A stretch of 64,000 nucleotides of DNA, from positions 372,001-436,000 of the forward strand of contig CAYPAV010000001.1 in assembly GCA_964408805.1 (NCBI GenBank). The letters run 5' to 3'. The first letter of the stretch is position 1. Each line of letters opens with the position of its first letter. The translations under genes were made by a program, and so were the position numbers. This document shows positions 19,429-28,064 of the stretch, one piece after another. The notes under the pieces are model-generated. The model made no database searches and was not told where the DNA came from. It was given only the letters and a program-made list of their open reading frames with translations. This DNA is from CAYPAV01 sp964408805 (GTDB lineage: Bacteria; Pseudomonadota; Alphaproteobacteria; UBA8366).

Positions 19429-19902
19429 ATGTTCACGAAGCTCACGGGGCATTTCACCTGGCGCCGACTCGGAACACTCGGCGGTCATTTGGCCGTCGTT
19501 TTCGCGCTGTTCGGATGCGAAGACGATCCCCAGGCCCCGACAAAGGATTTCTCGCTCACTTGCACCGAGCACGTCACTTCGGGACACCAGAGACGTTGGG
19601 TATTCGCGGTATCGCCCGGCGCCGGTATCGTCACGGTCACGAAAAGGCGGTCAAAAGGCGCCTGGTCGACCCTCAACCGCAAGGGCCGGTATTATTGGGA
19701 CCCGTTCGACAGGGACATGTTCTATTTTCCACCACCTGGAAAGCCCGGCCGCCCCCGCCGGGTAACACCCCATGCCGACCCGGAGCCGGGTGCTTGGGGC
19801 GTCATCGTCGATCGCGAAACGCGTCTTGCCTCCGCCGGATGTTCGCCGTCGGCGAGCCGGAAAAAGACGCGGCGCGGCCGACGATCCACTAGCCAGCTCT
19901 AG
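19429..19902 (+). CDS. Hypothetical lipoprotein
   Basis: A 157-residue reading frame begins with a basic, then hydrophobic stretch (HLAVVFALFGC) that resembles a lipoprotein signal with the Cys at about residue 30. The body contains a second cysteine in LTCTEHV and an aromatic stretch, YYWDPFDRDMFYFPPP; the tail is basic. I do not recognise a family. Other frames across this stretch are also open, so the gene is only probable. Its stop overlaps that of the convergent NTF2-like gene by 4 bases. Confidence 0.42.
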   Translation: MFTKLTGHFTWRRLGTLGGHLAVVFALFGCEDDPQAPTKDFSLTCTEHVTSGHQRRWVFAVSPGAGIVTVTKRRSKGAWSTLNRKGRYYWDPFDRDMFYFPPPGKPGRPRRVTPHADPEPGAWGVIVDRETRLASAGCSPSASRKKTRRGRRSTSQL

Positions 19903-20303
19903 GCAGTCACGGTGTCAAGCCGGAGCGTTTTGGCCTTCGCATAGGTCAATTTGGTGGTGATCTTCCCCGCGTCGTCGAAATGCAGGATATCCAAACCCCG
20001 CCAGCCGGCCCGGCCGCGCTTGCTGTCGAAGGTGCAGAGCCAGCGGATCATGGTCTTTCCCTGGTCCGGATCGACGATTAGGTCTTCCGCCTCGAACCGC
20101 ATGACGCCGTAATCGCCCGCGAATTGAGGATCGAAGGCGGCCCGGATCGCCTCCAGGCCTTCCGCCACGGCGCCGTCATGCTGGTCGTAGACCGCGCCCT
20201 CCTCGGCGAAATAGGACATCATCGCGTCCAGGTCGTTGTCGTTGAAGGTCTCGGTGAAGGCCCGCGTCATCCGTTCCAGATCGTCGCGGTTCAGTTTGGT
20301 CAT
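19899..20303 (-). CDS. NTF2-like/SnoaL protein
   Basis: This 134-residue protein has the NTF2-like fold: an N-terminal helix pair (MTRAFTETFNDNDLDAMMSYFAEEG), YDQHDGAVAEGLEAIRAAFDP, and C-terminal strands with RGLDILHFDDAGKITTKLTYAKA, typical of SnoaL-like nuclear transport factor 2 family proteins. I set the start at 20303 because GGAGG sits just upstream on the minus strand; a longer version starting at 20423 would overlap the DUF599 remnant and adds a basic, non-family extension. Function unknown. Confidence 0.82.
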   Translation of the reverse strand: MTKLNRDDLERMTRAFTETFNDNDLDAMMSYFAEEGAVYDQHDGAVAEGLEAIRAAFDPQFAGDYGVMRFEAEDLIVDPDQGKTMIRWLCTFDSKRGRAGWRGLDILHFDDAGKITTKLTYAKAKTLRLDTVTA

Positions 20304-20368
20304 CTTACGGTCCTCCCGTCTTTTCGTCGTCGCGGACAATAACCGAACTAGGGCGGTCGCGATCGGGA

Positions 20369-20650
20369 TTAATACCCGCCGAGACCTGGGTGCTCTCGCT
20401 CGAACGCCAAGCTTAGGCGGCAAACAATGTCGACCATCCGGTTATCGCGGCCGAACATCCGCGTCATCCAGTCTTCCCGCTGCTGCGCCATCAGCCCAAG
20501 CAGATTGCCGCGGGACTTTCCAATTCGGTCGGAATAAAGCGGGAAGCCGATCCAACAAAGGAAAAACCACACTAATGCAACGACATCGAGGAGATCGTGG
20601 TTAGGCAGGTATCTCATCAATTTGTTCCATCTCATGACGGGTCTGAACAA
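20369..20650 (-). pseudogene. Truncated DUF599 membrane protein
   Basis: The translation follows the start of DUF599 proteins closely: LLDVVALVWFFLCWIGFPLYSDR (first helix), GNLLGLMAQQREDWMTRMFGRDNRMVD. Normal members then continue with about 150 residues containing three more helices. Here the match stops after NRMVD, and an unrelated tail runs to a stop 20 residues later. I find no sign of the missing part downstream, so the 3' end was lost by deletion rather than frameshift. The natural start may be the Met at 20617. It lies 26 bases downstream of the alternative oxidase gene on the same strand. Confidence 0.6.
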
Positions 20651-20676
20651 GGCGTCGTTGTTGGGGCCTGTTCGCT

Positions 20677-21321
20677 CTACTCCGCGGCCACCAACTGACC
20701 CGTCGGTTGTTTGCCGTGTCTAAGTTCGTCGGTGAAATGGTGATTGCGGTCCCGGTGACCGGCCTCGTCTTCGCGAACGATCAGAAGTACGTCACGCAAA
20801 GTGGCCTCGGAAGACATGTTCCAGTATTTGCGGGCGATCAGCGGGGCCGGCGGATTGGGATGGCGGCCCTCATCGATGTCGGCTAGGTAGCTCGTATAAC
20901 TGGCAACGGCCTCCTCCTCGAAATAGCCAACGACGCGGTGTGCGGTCTTCGGCGAAAACAGATAGAGGAAGAAGTAGAAATTGTAGAACAGGGCCTGAGT
21001 AAGCATGATCACGATCCGCTCCAGGATTGTTGGCTTGGCAACCTCGACAAAGGTCATCAGGTGCATGCGCTCGTTCTCGGCTTCGTCAAGCAGCTCCTTG
21101 ATCCATCCCTGGTCGTGACGGATGTAGCGCAGGGCCTTCAAGTGCTGTAGCAGCCCGCCGACCATTCCCGGGACGGCGGCAACGGTCTCCAGGACAACAG
21201 CTCGGTGTCCGTAGCGGCCGGCAAAGAACCGGTCAGCGACGAATCGTAGCGCCTTAACCAAGGCGAAGGCAAGGCGGTCGGATAAATCGGTGGGTTCGTG
21301 ATGAATGGTTGCGGTTGTCAT
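20677..21321 (-). CDS. aox: Alternative oxidase (cyanide-insensitive ubiquinol oxidase)
   Basis: This 214-residue di-iron membrane oxidase carries all the family's iron-ligand motifs: LET (Glu45), NERMH (Glu84, His87), FEEEA (135-137) and EDEAGH (Glu186, His189), plus the membrane-facing hydrophobic helices around 98-122. The enzyme passes electrons from ubiquinol straight to oxygen without pumping protons, and resists cyanide and nitric oxide. Bacterial copies are uncommon but known in alphaproteobacteria and vibrios. It has no targeting presequence. It is divergent from an NsrR-like regulator, and a palindrome covers its likely -10 box. In Vibrio fischeri aox is controlled by NsrR, which supports the pairing. 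Confidence 0.95.
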   Translation of the reverse strand: MTTATIHHEPTDLSDRLAFALVKALRFVADRFFAGRYGHRAVVLETVAAVPGMVGGLLQHLKALRYIRHDQGWIKELLDEAENERMHLMTFVEVAKPTILERIVIMLTQALFYNFYFFLYLFSPKTAHRVVGYFEEEAVASYTSYLADIDEGRHPNPPAPLIARKYWNMSSEATLRDVLLIVREDEAGHRDRNHHFTDELRHGKQPTGQLVAAE

Positions 21322-21371
21322 TGTCTATCTCCTTGAAACGGTGGGTATCCGAGACGTGAGTCTCAAGCTAA

Positions 21372-21394
21372 AAGATGTATTATATTTACATCGT
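21372..21394. promoter_or_regulatory. Candidate NsrR operator between aox and nsrR
   Basis: GATGTA (21374-21379) and TACATC (21387-21392) form a perfect inverted repeat around an AT-rich 7-base centre, with nearly symmetric flanks: 23 bases in all. This resembles the NsrR site of enterobacteria, an 11-1-11 inverted repeat with ATG-A/T-rich-CAT halves. On the minus strand a perfect TATAAT (21384-21379) lies inside it, 58-63 bases before the aox start codon, so bound repressor would block aox transcription. Confidence 0.65.
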
Positions 21395-21404
21395 AACAGC
21401 GGCC

Positions 21405-21433
21405 TTGCATTTAAGCAATATATAAAATATATC
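21405..21433 (+). promoter_or_regulatory. Predicted sigma70-type promoter of the nsrR-like gene
   Basis: TTGCAT (21405-21410) and TATATC (21428-21433) are separated by 17 bases in a strongly AT-rich stretch that stands out from the GC-rich surroundings. Transcription would begin around 21440, about 30 bases before the ATG. The candidate operator lies just upstream of the -35 box. Confidence 0.45.
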
Positions 21434-21471
21434 TTTATATAGATTTTTTTGTCGATCCCGTAGAGGCTCCC

Positions 21472-21942
21472 ATGCACGTCACCCGCTACACCGATTATGC
21501 GCTGCGCGTCCTGATCTATCTTGGCATCAACGAGGATCGCACCTGCACCATTCTGGAAATCTCCGAGCGTTACAAAATCTCCAAGAACCATCTCATGAAG
21601 ATCGTCCATCAGCTGGGCCAGGAGGGCTTTATCGAGACCGTGCGCGGGCGCGGTGGCGGTATGCGGCTCGGCCGGGCGCCGGAGGATATGACCGTCGGCG
21701 AGGTTGTCCGCGTCACCGAGGAGGACCTCAATATCGTCGAATGTTTCGATCCGGCCCGCAATCAATGCCAGATCACATCGGCCTGCGTCCTAAGTTCTGC
21801 CATGGGCCGGGCGTTGACCGCGTTCCTGACCGTGCTCGACGGCGCCACCATCGCCGATATCATCAAGCCGGAAAAAGAACTGGCCATGCTGCTCGGCCTG
21901 CAACCGGCATCTGATAGGGAGCGCCAAACGCCGCTGGAATGA
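21472..21942 (+). CDS. nsrR: Rrf2-family regulator, NsrR-like nitric oxide sensor
   Basis: This 156-residue Rrf2 protein has the winged-helix DNA-binding domain (HVTRYTDYALRVLIYLG, KISKNHLMKIVHQL, VRGRGGGMRL) and three cysteines (91, 99, 105) in CFDPARNQCQITSAC, the 4Fe-4S-binding arrangement of NsrR. Asp8, the fourth cluster ligand in the Streptomyces protein, is also present. NsrR represses genes until nitric oxide destroys its cluster. Here it is divergent from the NO-resistant alternative oxidase, with a palindrome between them. IscR and RirA, the other Rrf2 iron-sulfur regulators, have different cysteine spacing. Confidence 0.88.
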   Translation: MHVTRYTDYALRVLIYLGINEDRTCTILEISERYKISKNHLMKIVHQLGQEGFIETVRGRGGGMRLGRAPEDMTVGEVVRVTEEDLNIVECFDPARNQCQITSACVLSSAMGRALTAFLTVLDGATIADIIKPEKELAMLLGLQPASDRERQTPLE

Positions 21943-22306
21943 CGACGGCTGGATGACGCCGCGCATTCGAGCCCAATGTCCGAAATGGCTCAAATGCGGC
22001 TATTCTTGGCGGTCCGAATTTCCTTCCGCTTTGCCCCAAACTTCGGACGCAATTTCGGGACACCGATTTCTTCCGGACGCAGCCCTTTGCGCAAAAGCAA
22101 AAAAGCTCGTCCTCGATCCTTTCTTCGCCGCTTCGGAAAAGATTCATGCCTCTCGTTTTCTCGTGTCCGTTCGGGGTCCAGGGGGCGATGGTCCCTGGTC
22201 GTCGCCAATCCGCGACGGCGGATGAGATTATCCTCCACCCGCTTGCCGCCGCGCAGTTGATTAGGCATCCTGGAACTCGGGACGACAGCGCATCGGGGAG
22301 CCCGGC
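21943..22306. other. Intergenic region between nsrR and polA
   Basis: This stretch of about 360 bases holds no gene I can support. Short reading frames exist on both strands, but none has a recognisable domain, convincing ribosome-binding site or consistent codon usage, and they overlap one another. The middle (about 22070-22150) is less GC-rich and purine-rich. No hairpin plus T-run terminator is evident. The polA promoter presumably lies in the right half. Confidence 0.5.
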
Positions 22307-25102
22307 ATGGCCGAGTCGGCAAAGCAGGAACATCTTTATCTCGTCGACGGGTCGGGGTTTATATTTCGGGCCTATTTCGGCATTCGAGCGGAGATGACAC
22401 GGCCCGACGGGGTGCCGGTGAATGCGGTCTACGGCTTCACCAATATGCTGATCAAGCTGCTCGACGATGCCGATGCGGATCATGTGGCGATCATCTTCGA
22501 TGCCGGGCGAAAGAGCTTTCGGAACGACTTCTATCCCGACTACAAGGCCTACCGGCCGCCGGCGCCCGACGACCTGGTGCCCCAATTCGACATCATTCGC
22601 GAGGCGGTCGAGGCGTTCAACGTGCCGGCGATCGAAATGAAGGGCTTTGAGGCCGACGACATCATCGCGACCTATGCCAGGGAGGCGACAGAACGGGGCA
22701 TGGAGGTGACCATTGTCTCTTCCGATAAGGACCTGATGCAGCTGGTCGGCGGACGGGTTCGGATGTTCGATGCCATGAAGAGCCGCGAGATCGGTCCCGA
22801 GCAGGTGGTCGAGTATTTCGGCGTGGCGCCCGACAAGGTGATCGAGGTGCAGGCGCTGGCCGGGGATTCGGTCGACAACGTGCCCGGCGTGCCCGGCATC
22901 GGCGTCAAGACGGCGGCGCAGCTCATCAACGAATACGGCGATATGGAAACGCTGCTGGCGCGGGCCGAGGAGATCAAGCAGCCGAAACGCCGCCAGAACC
23001 TGATCGAGCATGCGGACGACGCCCGGGTCTCCCACCGGTTGGTGACATTGAAACAAGACGTGCCGGTAGAGCATGCGATCGAGGAATTCATCCGGAAAGA
23101 GGCAGATCCCAACCGATTGTTGGCGTTCCTGAAGGAACAGGGCTTCAAGACGATCCTAGCGCGGATGGAAAGCCGCCTGGGCGTCGAGGGGCCGGTCGAG
23201 GATGCCAGCGCGGACGAGCCCGAGGAGACGGTCTACGAGCTGGTTCAGGACGCGGCGGCGCTGGAGCGCTGGATCGGGGATGCGACTGAGGCCGGCCGGG
23301 TCGCGGTCGACACCGAGACGACCTCGCTCGATGCCATGCGGGCCGAGCTGGTTGGGTTCTCGCTCTCGATCGTGCCTGGTAAGGCCTGCTATGTCCCGGT
23401 TGCCCACAAGACGCCGGCGGAACAGGGAGCGCTCGATCTCGGCGGCGAGGCGGACGGCGGTGCCCCGGTTGCGAACGGCGCCCCCAAACAGATCCCGATG
23501 CGGGATGCGCTCGCCCTGCTGAAACCGCTGTTGGAGGATCCGGGCGTTCTCAAGATCGGCCAGAACATAAAATACGACGCGCTCGTGCTCGCGCGCCACG
23601 GCGTCGAGGTGACGCCCGTCGACGACACGATGCTGCTCTCCTTCGTGCTCGACACCGGCCAGCGCGGCCACGGGATGGACGATCTCGCGGAGCGCCATCT
23701 CGGCCGTTCGACGATCAAGTTCAAGGAGGTCGTGGGCACCGGCAAGAACCAAATCACCTTCGACTATGTGCCGCTGGAAAAAGCCCTCGATTATGCCGCC
23801 GAGGATGCCGACATCACGCTTCGCCTGCATGACGTGCTGAAACCGCGATTGCTGACCGAGAAGATGGTCACCTTGTACGAGACCATCGAGCGGCCGCTGA
23901 TCCCCATTCTGCGCGAAATGGAGCGCGCGGGAATCCGCGTCGATCCGGACAAGCTGCGTGGACTCAGCCGCGATTTCGCCCAGCGCCTGGCTGGTCTCGA
24001 GGCGGAAATCCTCGAATTGGCGGGAGAGGATTTCAACATCGCCTCGCCGAAGCAGCTCGGCGAGATCCTGTTCGAAAAGATGTCGCTTCCCGGCGGCAAG
24101 AAAACCAAGACCGGTGCCTGGGGCACCGACGCGCGCGTACTGGAGGATTTGGCGGCGGCGGGGCACGACCTGCCGATCCGCGTTCTCGACTGGCGCCAGC
24201 TCGCCAAGCTGAAGAGCACTTATTCGGACGCTTTGGTCGAGCAGATCAACCCCGAGACCGGGCGCATCCACACCTCCTATGCGATGGCGGGCGCGCAAAC
24301 GGGGCGCCTCGCCTCGACCGACCCCAACCTCCAGAACATCCCCGTCCGCACCGAGGAGGGCCGCAAGATCAGGAGCGCCTTCGTGGCCCGCGACGGCTGC
24401 AAGCTGCTCTCCCTCGACTACAGCCAGATCGAGCTGCGCGTGCTCGCCCACATGGCCGGAATCGAGGCGCTGCTGGAGGCCTTCCGCGACGGCCAGGATA
24501 TCCACGCGATGACCGCCGCCCAAGTTTTCGGCGTCCCCGTCGAGGGTATGGACCCGATGGTCCGCCGCCAGGCGAAGGCGATCAATTTCGGTATCATATA
24601 CGGTATCAGCGCCTTCGGCCTGGCGCGCCAGCTCGGCATCTCGCGGGGCGACGCCAAGGCCTATATCGACGCCTATTTCGAGCGCTACCCCGGCATTCGC
24701 GACTATATGGACGGCGCCGTCGCCGGCTGCCGCGAGACCGGCTACGTGGAGACCCTGTTCGGCCGGCGTCTTCATCTCTCGGGTATCGGCGCCAAGAACC
24801 CGATGCAGCGGAACTACGCCGAGCGCCAGGCGATCAACGCGCCGATCCAAGGCACCGCCGCCGACATCATCAAGCGGGCGATGCTGCGGGTGCCGGGCGC
24901 GCTCTCGGCCGCCGGGTTGGGGTCGCGCATGCTGCTCCAGGTACATGACGAGCTGCTGTTCGAGACGCCCGAGGACGAGGTCGAGAAAACCATTAAGACG
25001 GTCGGCGCCGCGATGGAAGGGGCCGCGATGCCGGCGGTCGCACTCGACGTGCCGCTGGTCGTCGATGCCGGTGTCGGCGACGACTGGGCGACCGCGCATT
25101 AG
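22307..25102 (+). CDS. polA: DNA polymerase I
   Basis: This 931-residue protein has all three PolA activities. The 5'-3' exonuclease/flap domain (about 1-295) contains FEADDIIAT and DKDLMQLV. The 3'-5' proofreading domain (about 315-510) keeps its acidic residues: VDTETTSLD (Exo I, about 334), NIKYDALVL (Exo II) and YAAEDADIT (Exo III). The polymerase domain has LDYSQIELRVLAH (motif A, about 702), the O-helix RRQAKAINFGIIYG (about 752) and LLQVHDELLFE (motif C). It works in Okazaki fragment processing and gap repair. It is followed directly by a composite palindromic repeat. Confidence 0.98.
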   Translation: MAESAKQEHLYLVDGSGFIFRAYFGIRAEMTRPDGVPVNAVYGFTNMLIKLLDDADADHVAIIFDAGRKSFRNDFYPDYKAYRPPAPDDLVPQFDIIREAVEAFNVPAIEMKGFEADDIIATYAREATERGMEVTIVSSDKDLMQLVGGRVRMFDAMKSREIGPEQVVEYFGVAPDKVIEVQALAGDSVDNVPGVPGIGVKTAAQLINEYGDMETLLARAEEIKQPKRRQNLIEHADDARVSHRLVTLKQDVPVEHAIEEFIRKEADPNRLLAFLKEQGFKTILARMESRLGVEGPVEDASADEPEETVYELVQDAAALERWIGDATEAGRVAVDTETTSLDAMRAELVGFSLSIVPGKACYVPVAHKTPAEQGALDLGGEADGGAPVANGAPKQIPMRDALALLKPLLEDPGVLKIGQNIKYDALVLARHGVEVTPVDDTMLLSFVLDTGQRGHGMDDLAERHLGRSTIKFKEVVGTGKNQITFDYVPLEKALDYAAEDADITLRLHDVLKPRLLTEKMVTLYETIERPLIPILREMERAGIRVDPDKLRGLSRDFAQRLAGLEAEILELAGEDFNIASPKQLGEILFEKMSLPGGKKTKTGAWGTDARVLEDLAAAGHDLPIRVLDWRQLAKLKSTYSDALVEQINPETGRIHTSYAMAGAQTGRLASTDPNLQNIPVRTEEGRKIRSAFVARDGCKLLSLDYSQIELRVLAHMAGIEALLEAFRDGQDIHAMTAAQVFGVPVEGMDPMVRRQAKAINFGIIYGISAFGLARQLGISRGDAKAYIDAYFERYPGIRDYMDGAVAGCRETGYVETLFGRRLHLSGIGAKNPMQRNYAERQAINAPIQGTAADIIKRAMLRVPGALSAAGLGSRMLLQVHDELLFETPEDEVEKTIKTVGAAMEGAAMPAVALDVPLVVDAGVGDDWATAH

Positions 25103-25136
25103 GGGCGGAGTTTGGACGTACGGGAGCCGGTACTTT

Positions 25137-25258
25137 GCCCTCACCCCAACCCTCTCCCGCAAGCGGGAGAGGGAGCTAGGCGGCCGGCGCTCTGAATCCC
25201 CTCGCCCGCTTGCGGGAGAGGGAGGGGCCCGTCGCGCAAGCGATGGGAGGGTGAGGGC
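25137..25258. repeat. Composite palindromic repeat with two internal hairpins
   Basis: The ends GCCCTCACCC (25137-25146) and GGGTGAGGGC (25249-25258) are a perfect inverted repeat. Inside are two further hairpins: 25150-25173 (CCCTCTCCCGC / GCGGGAGAGGG) and another around 25198-25222 with nearly the same stem in the mirror arrangement. Such GC-rich intergenic palindromes are common in alphaproteobacterial genomes and usually occur in many copies. It may also help end polA transcription. Confidence 0.75.
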
Positions 25259-25267
25259 CAGCGTGCA

Positions 25268-26908
25268 ATGGGCGAAGAGAGATGGCGTATGAGCCGGACC
25301 CGGTCACGTACCTTTATTTGGCACTTCGACCAGCCGCCGGCGCGGATGTGGCCGGCCTTGGCCGACACCGCCCGGTTCAATGAGGCGGCGGGTCTGCCCC
25401 GGCACGCGATCGAGGAGGTTCAGGCGGCGGACGGCACGGTTCGCTTCTTCGCCGAGGCCCGGGTCGGACCGGTTCGGCTCGCCTGGGAGGAAATTCCCGT
25501 CGAATGGGTCGACCGCCGACGCTTCCGACACATCCGCCTTTTCTCTAAAGGGCCGTTGCGGTCGCTGACCGCCACCCTCCGCTTGGCGCCGGCGGCGAAC
25601 GGGGGATCGACGGGCCACTATACGGTCGAGGCGGAGGCCGCCAACCCGCTCGGGTCATTGATCCTCCGGACCGGGTTTTTCCCGGTGGCGGGACGGCTGT
25701 TCACAAGGCTCGCCATGCAGGCGCGCGACTGGGCGCTGGCGCCCCGTGCCGCCGTCGAGCTTTGCCTGCAAGCGGTGAAGTCGGGCTTGCTGGAACTTCG
25801 CTGGGACCTTCTCTGTCCCCGCTGCCGGGGGGCGAAGATCGTCGCGACCTCGCTCGACCAGGTGCCCTCGGAAGCCCATTGCGGCGCCTGCAACATCGGC
25901 TACGACCGGGACTTTGCACGGAATGTGGAGCTCAGTTTTCAACCAAACCCGGCGATTCGGCGCATTCTCGAAGGGGAGTTCTGTCTGTTCGGTCCGATGA
26001 CGACCCCGCATATCAAGCTCCAGGCGACCCTGGCGGCTGACGAGACGCGGCAAATCGACCTCGACTTGCCGGCCGGTCCCTATCGCCTTCGAACGCTGCA
26101 GGTCGGCGGCGCCGAGGACGTCGAATTCGATGGTGACGGCTTTCCCGCGCTGGAGGCCGAGGCGGGCGAGGTCAGGGCGGGGCCGAGCGCGCCCGCGGGC
26201 TCGATCGACCTCGTCAATCGCGAGGACCGGCCACGCACATTGATCATCGAGTCCCGCGATTGGGCGGCCGATGCACTAACCGCCCACCGGGCGACCGCGC
26301 TGCAGTGCTTTCGCGACCTATTTCCGCAAGAAGGGCTTCGCCCCGGCGATGCGGTCGACATCACCCGGGTCGCCCTCGTCTTCACCGATCTCGAGGGCTC
26401 GACCGCATTTTTCGAGCGGGTCGGCGATGTCGAGGCCTATCGGCTCGTGCGCGAGCATTTCGGATTCTTGGCCGAGGCGGTGCGCGAGGCCGACGGCGCC
26501 ATCGTCAAGACCATAGGCGATGCGGTGATGGCGGTCTTCGTCGATCCGGCCGATGCGCTGCGTGCCGCCCTTTCGATGCAGGCGAAGGCGGCGGATTACC
26601 GGGCCGAGACGGGAGCGGCCGACATTATTCTGAAGGTTGGTGTCCACACCGGTGCCTGTGTCGCGGTCTCGCTCAACGACCGGCTCGATTATTTCGGCGG
26701 CACCGTCAATATGGCGGCCCGTCTCCAGGGCGAGAGTGCGGGCGGCGAGATCGTGCTCTCGGCCGACATTGTCGCCGATCCGGGCGCGGCGACGGTCTTG
26801 AATTCGGTACCGCCGCAAGCGGAGCAGCGGCCGCTTCGCGGCTTTGCCGACCCGATCACCTTATTTCGCCTGGACGAAACGGCCGTTGCGCGTCTGAATG
26901 AGGCTTGA
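25268..26908 (+). CDS. Class III adenylate/guanylate cyclase with SRPBCC and zinc-ribbon N-terminus
   Basis: The 546-residue protein has three parts. The first 170 or so residues resemble an SRPBCC/START-like ligand-binding fold (FIWHFDQPPARMWPALADTARFN). A zinc ribbon follows, with CPRC at about 182 and CGAC at about 205 inside a DUF5939-like region. The C-terminal class III cyclase (about 365-540) has the two metal aspartates in FTDLEGST and GDAVMAVF, the base-contacting Lys in VKTIGD, and NMAARL with the catalytic Asn and Arg. It is therefore probably active and soluble. The START-like part suggests control by a hydrophobic small molecule, which is inference. An alternative start is 25289. 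Confidence 0.85.
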   Translation: MGEERWRMSRTRSRTFIWHFDQPPARMWPALADTARFNEAAGLPRHAIEEVQAADGTVRFFAEARVGPVRLAWEEIPVEWVDRRRFRHIRLFSKGPLRSLTATLRLAPAANGGSTGHYTVEAEAANPLGSLILRTGFFPVAGRLFTRLAMQARDWALAPRAAVELCLQAVKSGLLELRWDLLCPRCRGAKIVATSLDQVPSEAHCGACNIGYDRDFARNVELSFQPNPAIRRILEGEFCLFGPMTTPHIKLQATLAADETRQIDLDLPAGPYRLRTLQVGGAEDVEFDGDGFPALEAEAGEVRAGPSAPAGSIDLVNREDRPRTLIIESRDWAADALTAHRATALQCFRDLFPQEGLRPGDAVDITRVALVFTDLEGSTAFFERVGDVEAYRLVREHFGFLAEAVREADGAIVKTIGDAVMAVFVDPADALRAALSMQAKAADYRAETGAADIILKVGVHTGACVAVSLNDRLDYFGGTVNMAARLQGESAGGEIVLSADIVADPGAATVLNSVPPQAEQRPLRGFADPITLFRLDETAVARLNEA

Positions 26909-26980
26909 CCCCTCCGCCCGGCGCGTGATGCTTGCGCCGTCGACTCACTCCACACAGGTAACAAGGGAACGGCGATAAAG

Positions 26981-28057
26981 ATGCTGATCGATCATGAAAA
27001 ACTGCGCGCGGTGTCGCGCGCCATCCTGGAGGCGGGCGGCAGTGCCGCCGGCGAGGCTAAAATCGTCGCCGACCATCTCGTCGAGGCCCATCTGAAGGGA
27101 CATCCGAGCCACGGCACCGGCATGATCGCACGCTATTTCGAGGCGCTGCACCAAGGCGGATTGCGGCCCAATCAGCCGATCGAGGTGGTCAAGGACGACG
27201 GGCCGTTTCTCGTCATCGACGGCGGGCAGGGCTACGGTCACCGGGCCGCCAGGGAGGCGATGGAACGCGCGATCGCCAAGACGAAAGAGGTCGGCCTCGT
27301 CCTGCTGGCACTCCGTAACTGCTGCCATATCGGCCGGATCGGCACCTATGGCGAGATGGCGGTGGATGCGGGTTTGATCTCATTGCATTTCGTCAATGTG
27401 ACCGGGCGCTCGCCCATCGTTGCTCCCTTCGGCGGCTCCGACGCCAGGATGCTGACAAACCCGATGGTTGTCGCCGTCCCCGCCTCCGACGATCGGCCGG
27501 CTTTCGTCCTCGACATGGCGACCAGCCGGATCGCCATGGGCAAGGTCCGGGTCGCCATGATGCAGGAGCGCGAATTGGGCGAGGGCTATATCATCGGCCC
27601 GGACGGGCAGCCCGCCACTGACCCCTCGATCATGTATGCGGAAGACCACGGTGCCCTATTGCCGGTCGGCGATCATAAGGGGTACGGGCTGGCCATGGCC
27701 TGCGAGTTGCTTGCCGGCATGCTGACCGGCGGTGGGACGATCCAGCCGGGCAATCCCCGAAGCGGCACGCCGATCAACAATATGTTCGCGATCGTGGTCG
27801 ATCCCTCGCGCCTCGTCGACGACGACTACATGCGGGCAGAAGTCGACGCGATGATCGATTATGCCAAGGCCTCGCCCGCGGCCGATCCGGCGGCTCCCGT
27901 GTTGGTCGCGGGCGAGCCCGAGGCGATGCGGCGCCGGGCGATGACGACGTCGGGCATCGAAATCGAGGAGAATACCTGGGAGGCGCTTATGGCGGCCGGC
28001 GAATCGGTCGGTCTCTCGCGCCAGAAGATCGCCGAAATCATCGACGAGGGAGGCTGA
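26981..28057 (+). CDS. Malate/L-lactate dehydrogenase family oxidoreductase (LDH2 type)
   Basis: This 358-residue NAD(P)-dependent enzyme is of the LDH2/MDG fold, unrelated to classical lactate dehydrogenases. Family marks include HPSHGTGMIARY near the N-terminus, GYGHRAAREAM, NCCHIGRIGTYGEMA with the catalytic His, and DHKGYGLAMACELLAGMLTGGG. Members oxidise 2-hydroxy acids such as ureidoglycolate, sulfolactate or hydroxyglutarate; the E. coli YbiC group is close in length and motifs. No pathway partner nearby identifies the substrate. A GST gene follows after 7 bases, so they share a transcript. Confidence 0.9.
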   Translation: MLIDHEKLRAVSRAILEAGGSAAGEAKIVADHLVEAHLKGHPSHGTGMIARYFEALHQGGLRPNQPIEVVKDDGPFLVIDGGQGYGHRAAREAMERAIAKTKEVGLVLLALRNCCHIGRIGTYGEMAVDAGLISLHFVNVTGRSPIVAPFGGSDARMLTNPMVVAVPASDDRPAFVLDMATSRIAMGKVRVAMMQERELGEGYIIGPDGQPATDPSIMYAEDHGALLPVGDHKGYGLAMACELLAGMLTGGGTIQPGNPRSGTPINNMFAIVVDPSRLVDDDYMRAEVDAMIDYAKASPAADPAAPVLVAGEPEAMRRRAMTTSGIEIEENTWEALMAAGESVGLSRQKIAEIIDEGG

Positions 28058-28064
28058 GGAGACG

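Noticed and set aside
21990..22322. Short ORFs on both strands between nsrR and polA
   Set aside because: Overlapping, basic, without domain or ribosome-binding site, and inconsistent with each other. Treated as intergenic.
23156..25162. A 668-codon minus-strand frame
   Set aside because: Antisense to polA, with no recognisable domain.
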